Assembly (NCBI GenBank): GCA_946539635.1
Contig: CAMNHS010000021.1
Coordinates: forward strand, 1-15,202
Direction: 5' to 3'
DNA from: an uncultured Prevotellaceae bacterium
GTDB lineage: Bacteria > Bacteroidota > Bacteroidia > Bacteroidales > Bacteroidaceae
DNA length: 15,202 bases
Below the pieces are notes generated by a model. It made no database searches, had not been told where the DNA came from, and saw nothing but the letters and a program-made list of their open reading frames with translations. Below, piece by piece: positions 6,390-12,495 of this stretch. The position numbers and the translations under genes were made by a program. Each line of letters starts with the position of its first letter. Positions within the stretch are counted from its first letter, which is position 1.

Positions 6390-7589
6390 ATGTCGTTATT
6401 AAAGAAGGTATACTTGCGAAGGGGTAAGGAGGAATCCTTGAAACGTTTTCACCCATGGGTTTTCTCTGGTGCCATAGAACGTATGGATGATGGCATTGAG
6501 GAGGGTGATATTGTAGATGTTATCACGCATTATGGTGACTTTATAGCACGTGGACATTTTCAGCGTGGCTCTATCATGGTGCGCATATTGACCTTTGACG
6601 ACGAACCTATTGACGATGGCTATTGGCAGCAAAGACTTCGTGTGGCTTATGACGTAAGGAAAAATATGAACTTTGGCGCACAAACCGATGCCTATCGTTT
6701 AGTTCATGGAGAAGGTGATTGCTTGCCAGGGCTGATAATAGATATATATGGTAAGACTGCTGTGATGCAGGCCCACTCAATAGGTATGCATGTATGTCGC
6801 AAGGAAGTAGGAAAGGCCTTGATGGCAGTTCTGTCTGACAGCATAGAGAATGTATATTATAAGAGCGAGATGACATTACCATTTAAGGAAGAGGTCGTTA
6901 ATGGATTCTTATATGGAGAAACCAAAGATGATATCGCTATTGAGAATGGTTTGAAATTCCATGTTGACTGGCTGCGTGGACAGAAAACAGGTTTCTTTGT
7001 TGACCAGCGCGAGAATCGTGCTTTGTTAGAAAAATATTCTGCTGGCAGGCGTGTACTAAACATGTTCTGTTATACAGGCGGATTCTCTTTCTATGCTATG
7101 AGGGGTGGGGCAGAAGTGGTACATTCTGTTGACTCGTCAGAGAAAGCTATTGCATTGACAAACAGCAATGTAGAACTGAACTTCCCCAATGATTCCAGAC
7201 ATAAGGCTTTCTGTGAGGATGCTTTTAAATTTCTGTCAAACATACCGGATGGTAATATTCCAGATTCCCAATCCCCATACGACCTTATAATTCTTGACCC
7301 TCCAGCATTTGCAAAACACAGAGGCGCATTGCATAATGCCCTTAAGGGTTATACCCGCCTTAATGCAAAAGCAATGGAAAAGATAGCCCCGGGAGGAATA
7401 CTTTTTACTTTCTCATGTTCTCAGGTTGTTACAAAAGAAAACTTCAGAAATGCCATATTTACTGCTGCAGCACAGAGTGGTAGAAAGATAAGAATTCTTC
7501 ATCAGCTTCATCAGCCAGCAGACCATCCAATAAATATATACCATCCAGAAGGAGAATACCTCAAAGGATTAGTTCTTTATATAGAATGA
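6390..7589 (+). CDS. Class I rRNA methyltransferase, RlmI-like (PUA + SAM domain)
   Basis: The protein resembles RlmI/RlmK-type enzymes. E. coli RlmI makes m5C1962 in 23S rRNA, so a 23S rRNA cytosine-C5 activity is the best guess. The 399-residue product has an N-terminal PUA RNA-binding domain (about 5-75; KRFHPWVFSGAIERMDD and IARGHFQRGSIMVRIL). A linker domain (GEGDCLPGLIIDIYG) and the signature GQKTGFFVDQRENR (197-210) follow. SAM-binding motif I is NMFCYTGGFSFYA (224-236), followed by SVDSS. Motif IV is DPPAF (303-307), and motif VI is FSCSQ with the likely catalytic C343. All motifs are intact. It starts at ATG 43 bases after the exonuclease, and its stop overlaps tilS by four bases (ATGA), implying coupled translation. 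Confidence 0.92.
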   Translation: MSLLKKVYLRRGKEESLKRFHPWVFSGAIERMDDGIEEGDIVDVITHYGDFIARGHFQRGSIMVRILTFDDEPIDDGYWQQRLRVAYDVRKNMNFGAQTDAYRLVHGEGDCLPGLIIDIYGKTAVMQAHSIGMHVCRKEVGKALMAVLSDSIENVYYKSEMTLPFKEEVVNGFLYGETKDDIAIENGLKFHVDWLRGQKTGFFVDQRENRALLEKYSAGRRVLNMFCYTGGFSFYAMRGGAEVVHSVDSSEKAIALTNSNVELNFPNDSRHKAFCEDAFKFLSNIPDGNIPDSQSPYDLIILDPPAFAKHRGALHNALKGYTRLNAKAMEKIAPGGILFTFSCSQVVTKENFRNAIFTAAAQSGRKIRILHQLHQPADHPINIYHPEGEYLKGLVLYIE

Positions 7590-8686
7590 AAATTGTAGCA
7601 TTATCAGGTGGTGCCGATTCTGTATGTCTTCTGTTGAAAACCCTTGAGAAGGGAGAAGTGGTTGAGGCATTGCATTGCAATTTCCATTTACGTGGTGACG
7701 AGAGTGACCGCGATGAGAATTTTTGTCGCAATCTTTGTAAGAAGTATAATGTGCCATTACACGTAAAACATTTTGATACTAATGCTTATGCCAAAGAACA
7801 TAAGGTGAGTATTGAGATGGCAGCGCGTGAGTTGCGCTATGCGTGGTTTGAGGAGATGCGCCAGAATCTAAAAGCAGAAGAAATCCTTGTGGCACATCAT
7901 CAGGATGATAACATTGAGACGATGCTGATGAATTTGATGCGAGGAACAGGGATTACAGGTTTGACAGGTATGAAATGCCGCAATGGATACATCGTTCGCC
8001 CATTGCTTGATATGTCCCGTCAGGAGATTCTTGACTACCTCGCTCTGCACAAACAGGACTATATTACTGACAGCACAAATCTTGAGACTGATGCCATCCG
8101 CAATAAGATAAGATTGCAATTACTGCCCCTTATGGAAGAGATTTTCCCTGCTGTACGTAAGAATCTTGCAAAAACAATGCACTTTCTGCAAGAGGCAGAA
8201 ACAGTAGTGAATGGGGGACAATCTACAGAACTGGATATCTTCAAAATCCTAAAACCATTGGGATTTACCTCAAAGCAGATAGAGGCCATTGCCAATGGAA
8301 GATGGAAAGCAGAGCATCGCAAAATATCTGATAGTAAGGAGTGCGGACAATTAGAAGTCCGTTCCTATGCAAAAGGCGATGACTTTAAACCCAGCAAGGA
8401 ACCATTTCTCGCAACCCTGGATGCTGACAAGGTGGTTACTCCATTGGTAATTCGCCACATTCAGCAAGGAGACCGCTTCAAGCCCTATGGTATGAAAGGA
8501 TGTTCAAAACTTATCAGTGATTTCCTGACAGACAAGAAAATCGATATGGACGAGCGCCAGGAACTCTGTGTAGTGTGTGATGCCAATGGAGAGATTATCT
8601 GGCTGCCTGGGTATCGCATAAGCCATAGTGTAGCTTGTTCTGATAATACAATAAACATTCTTGAGTTGCGTTATTCTAACATATGA
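7586..8686 (+). CDS. tilS: tRNA(Ile)-lysidine synthetase, short form
   Basis: TilS attaches lysine to C34 of tRNA-Ile(CAU), changing it from AUG to AUA decoding. It is normally essential. The 366-residue protein has the PP-loop SGGADS (7-12), CNFHLRGDESDRDE (31-44) and AHHQDDNIETMLMNLMRGTG (103-122). It also has RPLLDMSRQEI, DSTN with RNKIRLQLLP, and the C-terminal domain segment GDRFKPYGMKGCSKLISDFL (295-314). It is shorter than the roughly 430-residue E. coli enzyme: the usual N-terminal helix before the first strand is missing and the middle domain is compact. The start ATG overlaps the methyltransferase stop. The upstream frame is open but does not encode a TilS-like helix, so this start stands. 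It overlaps the next gene by ATGA. Confidence 0.95.
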   Translation: MKIVALSGGADSVCLLLKTLEKGEVVEALHCNFHLRGDESDRDENFCRNLCKKYNVPLHVKHFDTNAYAKEHKVSIEMAARELRYAWFEEMRQNLKAEEILVAHHQDDNIETMLMNLMRGTGITGLTGMKCRNGYIVRPLLDMSRQEILDYLALHKQDYITDSTNLETDAIRNKIRLQLLPLMEEIFPAVRKNLAKTMHFLQEAETVVNGGQSTELDIFKILKPLGFTSKQIEAIANGRWKAEHRKISDSKECGQLEVRSYAKGDDFKPSKEPFLATLDADKVVTPLVIRHIQQGDRFKPYGMKGCSKLISDFLTDKKIDMDERQELCVVCDANGEIIWLPGYRISHSVACSDNTINILELRYSNI

Positions 8687-10161
8687 AGTGTATAAGAATA
8701 ATCATATCTATATTAGCATTCTTCTGTGTGTCTTTGTCTTTCGTTTCCTGTAACGATAAAGACACTTTCGGATCAGGCACTTTGACATTCGAGGATGCCG
8801 TATTGTCATTAGATACCTGTTTCTCAACAGTTCCTACACCACACAAAACACTTATGGTGTATAATAACAGTGGTGATGGCATACGTATTTCGAGAGTATA
8901 TCTTGAAAAGATGAATCAGACAGGTTTCAGGGTGAATGTCAATGGCTCTTATCTCGGAAGTGACGCTGGCTTTCAGGTTAGCGATATGGAACTGAGAGAG
9001 GGCGACTCACTTCGTGTCTTTGTAGAATTGACATCAAGGAATAATGGTGATACAAAACCAAAACTTGTTGAGGACCGCCTGATGTTTCAGTTGGAGAATG
9101 GTACTGTTCAGTATGTTACCCTTAATGCCTATTCGTGGGATGCTATCCTTATGAAGGATGTAACCCTCAAGAAAGATTCTGTTATAAGTAATGTCGAAGG
9201 AAGACCTGTTGTCGTTTATGGTAAACTTACCGTAGATACCAATGCAGTTGTAACCATAGCCAAGGGCACTACGATGTATTTTCATTCAGATGCCGGCATA
9301 GATGTTAAGGGGTCACTTAAAATAGAGGGACAGAAGAATGAAGAAAACGAGAAAAATGAGGTAATATTGAGATGTGACCGTCTGGATAGAATGGTTTCAA
9401 ACCTTACCTATGATAACAACCCTGGTCAGTGGGGAGGAATACATTTCTACGATATCTCACACGACAATTCCTTCGATTACGTAGATATCCACGGGGCAAC
9501 AGATGCCATAATATGCGACTCTGCAAAGAATCAAGACCAGACAATGCTCACCTTGAAACATACTACCATACATAATACAAAAGGTGTAGGAGTTGAAGCA
9601 ACATCATGCAAGATTGTTATGGAGAATACCCAAATCAGCAATACCTTTGACGATTGTGTAAAATTGTTAGGCGGAGATGTTACAATGACACATTGTACCA
9701 TAGCACAGTATTATCCTTTCGATTCTGCAAGAGGTGCAGCAATGTCATTCCTTAATAAACGTGGTGACTGGAAGTATCCGCTCACTCTTCGAGTATATAA
9801 CAGCCTTATCAAAGGGTATGCCAATGATGTGCTGTTGTGGAGCGAAAATAAAGAAGGAGAGGAAAAACTGAATGCTACTTTCAATACCTGTATTCTGCGT
9901 ACAACAGCAACTCCAGATTATCAGTATATGTTTGAGAATTGTATGTTTGAGGATGCGAATAATACAGACTTTTCACCTGAAAACAGCTTTGTATTGTTTG
10001 ATACTTATAACTTCTTCTATAACTTTACTCCAAAGGAAAATACCCTTCCTACATCAAAGGCAAATGCGAACTATACTCTTACTACAGATCGTAATGGTAA
10101 TGAACGATATGCAGACGAGACGCACGATATAGGTTGCTTTGAAACTGTTAAGAAACATTAA
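8683..10161 (+). CDS. Lipoprotein with right-handed beta-helix, function unknown
   Basis: I do not recognise a specific function. The 492-residue protein has a lipoprotein signal: MKCIRIIISILAFFCVSLSF then VSC, with C23 as the lipidated residue. D/K residues just after the Cys (NDKD) fit a Bacteroidota surface or outer-membrane lipoprotein. Residues about 30-155 look like a beta-sandwich. Residues about 170-450 show repeated short strands (VVVYGKLTVDTNAVVTIAKG, QWGGIHFYDI, LTLKHTTIHNTKGVGVEA) typical of a right-handed parallel beta-helix. The C-terminal DIGCFE (482-487) resembles the DIGAYE-like motif that closes many such proteins. No catalytic pattern of a pectate lyase or rhamnogalacturonase is evident. 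It overlaps tilS by four bases, so it is probably co-translated with it, an unexpected partner for a surface protein. Confidence 0.8.
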   Translation: MKCIRIIISILAFFCVSLSFVSCNDKDTFGSGTLTFEDAVLSLDTCFSTVPTPHKTLMVYNNSGDGIRISRVYLEKMNQTGFRVNVNGSYLGSDAGFQVSDMELREGDSLRVFVELTSRNNGDTKPKLVEDRLMFQLENGTVQYVTLNAYSWDAILMKDVTLKKDSVISNVEGRPVVVYGKLTVDTNAVVTIAKGTTMYFHSDAGIDVKGSLKIEGQKNEENEKNEVILRCDRLDRMVSNLTYDNNPGQWGGIHFYDISHDNSFDYVDIHGATDAIICDSAKNQDQTMLTLKHTTIHNTKGVGVEATSCKIVMENTQISNTFDDCVKLLGGDVTMTHCTIAQYYPFDSARGAAMSFLNKRGDWKYPLTLRVYNSLIKGYANDVLLWSENKEGEEKLNATFNTCILRTTATPDYQYMFENCMFEDANNTDFSPENSFVLFDTYNFFYNFTPKENTLPTSKANANYTLTTDRNGNERYADETHDIGCFETVKKH

Positions 10162-10220
10162 AACTGTCTTTTTTCTTTCTCTTTTACAGCTATATATCCT
10201 TTATCTTCCATTTTTTTTTG

Positions 10221-10228
10221 TACCTTTG
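10221..10228 (+). promoter_or_regulatory. -7 element of the HU / basic peptide / RNase G cluster
   Basis: TACCTTTG, followed by CA, is a perfect TAnnTTTG element 32 bases before the HU-family ATG. It is preceded by a long T-rich tract (about 10170-10220). No TTTG stands at the normal -33 spacing, so the upstream half is poor. Confidence 0.55.
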
Positions 10229-10260
10229 CAGCCGAAATTAAAAAAAACACAGCAAAAAAT

Positions 10261-10557
10261 ATGACAAAATTAGATATTGTCAACGAAATATCCACTCTTA
10301 CGGGAGTACAGAAGGCAGATGTCTCAGTATGTGTGGAAGCTTTTATGAAGGTTGTAAAGGATGCTATGTGTGATGAGGAGAATGTTTATCTCCGCGGCTT
10401 TGGCACATTTGTTGTCAAAAAGCGTGCACAGAAGATTGGACGTAACATAACAAAGAATACCTCTGTTATAGTTCCTGCACACAACTATCCTGGCTTCAAG
10501 CCGGCAAAGAGCTTTCAGCAACGCATGAAGGGTGAAGATGTAACAGCAAAAGATTAA
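10261..10557 (+). CDS. HU/IHF family DNA-binding protein
   Basis: This is a small dimeric nucleoid protein that bends DNA. The 98-residue product has the helical N-terminus MTKLDIVNEISTLTGVQKAD, the turn LRGFGTFVVKKRAQKIGRN (44-62) and the arm-to-C-terminal helix segment PAHNYPGFKPAKSFQQRM. At the tip of the beta-arm the usual GRNP is GRNI (I63), so the proline that intercalates between base pairs in HU/IHF is absent. Variants of this kind are, as far as I recall, common in Bacteroidota. ATG start, A-rich leader, no Shine-Dalgarno. It is 21 bases upstream of the small basic protein gene and probably heads the cluster. Which HU/IHF paralog it is cannot be told. Confidence 0.93.
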   Translation: MTKLDIVNEISTLTGVQKADVSVCVEAFMKVVKDAMCDEENVYLRGFGTFVVKKRAQKIGRNITKNTSVIVPAHNYPGFKPAKSFQQRMKGEDVTAKD

Positions 10558-10578
10558 TCTCTTAAAATATTTATTATT

Positions 10579-10668
10579 ATGCCAAACGGAAAAAAGAAAA
10601 AGGGCCACAAGATGGCTACTCACAAGCGTAAAAAAAGACTGAGAAAGAATCGTCATAAGAGCAAATAA
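10579..10668 (+). CDS. 29-residue highly basic protein, probably RNA or ribosome associated
   Basis: A 29-codon frame starts at ATG 21 bases after the HU-family stop and ends with TAA 25 bases before the RNase start. It begins MPNGKKKKGHKMATHKRKKR and ends LRKNRHKSK. It contains 11 Lys, 4 Arg and 3 His, with no Asp or Glu. The composition is what one expects of a small ribosomal protein or an RNA chaperone. From memory a near-identical short peptide occurs at this place in many Bacteroidota, which would argue strongly that it is real. I cannot verify this, nor tell whether it is one of the phylum-specific ribosomal proteins. The A-rich leader and intact spacing support translation. Its small size is why automatic gene calls may miss it. 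Confidence 0.8.
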   Translation: MPNGKKKKGHKMATHKRKKRLRKNRHKSK

Positions 10669-10693
10669 GTAGTTTAATAAAACGAACTAACTC

Positions 10694-12271
10694 GTGACGA
10701 GCGAAGTCATTATTGAGGCAAAGGAGAAGGATATCTCCATAGCATTACTGGAAGATAAGAGTCTCGTAGAGTACCAAAACGTACCTCGCGGGGCATCTTT
10801 TTGTGTGGGTAATATCTACCTGGCAAAGGTCAAGAAGATAATGCCCGGGCTAAATGCATGCTTTGTGGACGTTGGGTATGAGCGAGATGCTTTCCTCCAT
10901 TATCTTGACCTCGGACTTCAATACGCCTCTCTGGATAAATATCTCAAACAGCTGGCAAGCGATTTCAAAAATCCTTTCCCGTTCTCAAAAGCTACTCGTC
11001 TTCAGGACTTACCAAAAGAGGGTAGTGTAGCCAAAACACTTAGGCAGGGTGAGGATGTGCTTGTTCAGGTCGTCAAGGAACCTATTTCGACAAAAGGACC
11101 TCGACTCTCTGGTGAGATATCTTTCGCGGGGCGCTTTCTTGTGTTAATACCTTTCGGAGAAAAGGTTAATGTATCGTCAAAAATAAAGAATGGTGCTGAG
11201 CGTACCCGTCTGAAACAGATTATTCAGAAAATCAACAAAAAGAATTATGGTGTCATAATTCGTACTGTTGCTGAGGGATTACGGTCAGAAGAACTTACTA
11301 ACGAATATTCTGTTCTTCTTTCTCGTTGGGAGGAGACCTGCAAACGTATTCAAACTGCCCAAAAAGGTCAGAAGCGTCCTGCATTAGTGTTTGAAGAAAC
11401 TTCCCGTGCCGTTTCCCTTCTTCGCGATCTCTTTAATCCTACTTATGAAAATATCTATGTCAATGATGACGCGGTGTTCCAAGAAGTAAAGGATTATGTG
11501 TCGCTTATCGCTCCTGACAAGGTTGGGGTAGTGAAGAAATATACAGGTTCGCTACCAATTTTTGACAACTTTGATGTTACAAAACAGCTAAAATCTTCTT
11601 TTGGAACAACTGTAAACTACTCTCGTGGTGCCTATCTCATCATCGAACATACAGAAGCTATGCATGTCGTTGATGTAAATAGTGGTAATCGTTCACGTGG
11701 TGTTGAGGGACAAGAAGCAAATGCTCTTGATGTGAACCTTGGTGCTGCTGATGAATTGGCAAGACAACTCCGACTGCGTGATATGGGTGGCATTATCGTC
11801 GTGGATTTTGTCGATATGCATCTTGCAGAAGACCGCCAGTTGCTGTATGAGCGCATGTGCAAGAATATGCAAAAGGATCGTGCTAAACACAATATCTTGC
11901 CATTGAGCAAATTCGGTCTGATGCAAATTACGCGCCAGCGTGTGCGTCCAGTAATGGATGTTGTTGTTGATGAAGAGTGCCCTGTTTGCCACGGAAAAGG
12001 AAAGATAAAAAGCAGTATCCTTTTCGTGGATACGCTGGAGAGAAAAATTAAAAGACTTGTAGATGTCGGAATAAAACGATTCATACTCTATGTTCATCCT
12101 TATGTATATGCATATATAGATAAAGGTATATGGAGCATAAAAAGACAGTGGATATGGAAATATAAGTGGGCAGTGAAGGTGGTACCATCTCAGGAACTTG
12201 CATTCTTACAATACCGCTTTGTAGATACGCAGGGAGCTGAAATCGACATGAAAGAATCTTTAGATTGTTAA
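10694..12271 (+). CDS. Ribonuclease E/G family endoribonuclease
   Basis: This is a single-strand-specific endoribonuclease for rRNA maturation and mRNA turnover. The 525-residue protein has an S1-type RNA-binding domain (about 35-145) interrupted by an insertion (about 74-118), which I recall as usual in Bacteroidota. The RNase H-like and DNase I-like catalytic parts follow, with metal-binding D327 in VVDVNSG and D371 in VVDFVDM, matching E. coli RNase E D303 and D346. The Zn-link CPVC (C429, C432) joins subunits. There is no long disordered C-terminal scaffold, so it is closer to RNase G in layout. The start is GTG, centred in the palindrome CTCGTGACGAG (10691-10701). No ATG upstream fits. 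It is the last gene of the HU cluster. Confidence 0.94.
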   Translation: MTSEVIIEAKEKDISIALLEDKSLVEYQNVPRGASFCVGNIYLAKVKKIMPGLNACFVDVGYERDAFLHYLDLGLQYASLDKYLKQLASDFKNPFPFSKATRLQDLPKEGSVAKTLRQGEDVLVQVVKEPISTKGPRLSGEISFAGRFLVLIPFGEKVNVSSKIKNGAERTRLKQIIQKINKKNYGVIIRTVAEGLRSEELTNEYSVLLSRWEETCKRIQTAQKGQKRPALVFEETSRAVSLLRDLFNPTYENIYVNDDAVFQEVKDYVSLIAPDKVGVVKKYTGSLPIFDNFDVTKQLKSSFGTTVNYSRGAYLIIEHTEAMHVVDVNSGNRSRGVEGQEANALDVNLGAADELARQLRLRDMGGIIVVDFVDMHLAEDRQLLYERMCKNMQKDRAKHNILPLSKFGLMQITRQRVRPVMDVVVDEECPVCHGKGKIKSSILFVDTLERKIKRLVDVGIKRFILYVHPYVYAYIDKGIWSIKRQWIWKYKWAVKVVPSQELAFLQYRFVDTQGAEIDMKESLDC

Positions 12272-12285
12272 AAAGTGTTGATTTA

Positions 12286-12317
12286 TTTGGTAGTTTGAGA
12301 AAAATATATTACCTTTG
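12286..12317 (+). promoter_or_regulatory. tRNA-Asp promoter (consensus)
   Basis: TTTG (12286-12289), a 20-base spacer and TACCTTTG (12310-12317) match the Bacteroidota vegetative promoter exactly. The expected start near 12324 leaves a leader of about 40 bases before the mature tRNA. This is one of the two best promoters in the window. Confidence 0.85.
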
Positions 12318-12362
12318 CACCGCAATTAAGAAAAACGACTTCTAATTGCAACATATAAAGAA

Positions 12363-12436
12363 GGTGCGTTAGTTCAGTTGGTTAGAATGCCAGCCTGTCA
12401 CGCTGGAGGTCACGGGTCCGAGTCCCGTACGCACCG
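12363..12436 (+). tRNA. tRNA-Asp (anticodon GTC)
   Basis: The cloverleaf is complete. The acceptor arm GGTGCGT (12363-12369) pairs fully with ACGCACC (12429-12435). The anticodon stem CCAGC/GCTGG holds the loop CTGTCAC with anticodon GTC. The T arm is ACGGG-TCCGAGT-CCCGT (12412-12428). The discriminator base is G, as required for tRNA-Asp. The 3' CCA is not encoded (CAAC follows) and must be added enzymatically. Confidence 0.97.
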
Positions 12437-12448
12437 CAACTAAAAATT

Positions 12449-12469
12449 CCCCTCGACAATGTCGGGGGG
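12449..12469 (+). terminator. Stem-loop after tRNA-Asp, possible terminator or attenuator
   Basis: CCCCTCGAC (12449-12457) pairs with GTCGGGGGG (12461-12469) around an AAT loop, 9 bp with one T-G pair. An A-run precedes it, but what follows is TAATCATTT rather than a clean T-run. It may end the tRNA transcript or only slow read-through into uvrA, which starts 26 bases later with no other promoter visible. Confidence 0.45.
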
Positions 12470-12495
12470 TAATCATTTCCCCACAATCAGGTTCA

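Noticed and set aside
12363..12495. tRNA-Asp as an integration site of a mobile element
   Set aside because: No integrase, no repeat of the tRNA 3' end and no foreign genes downstream; uvrA follows directly.
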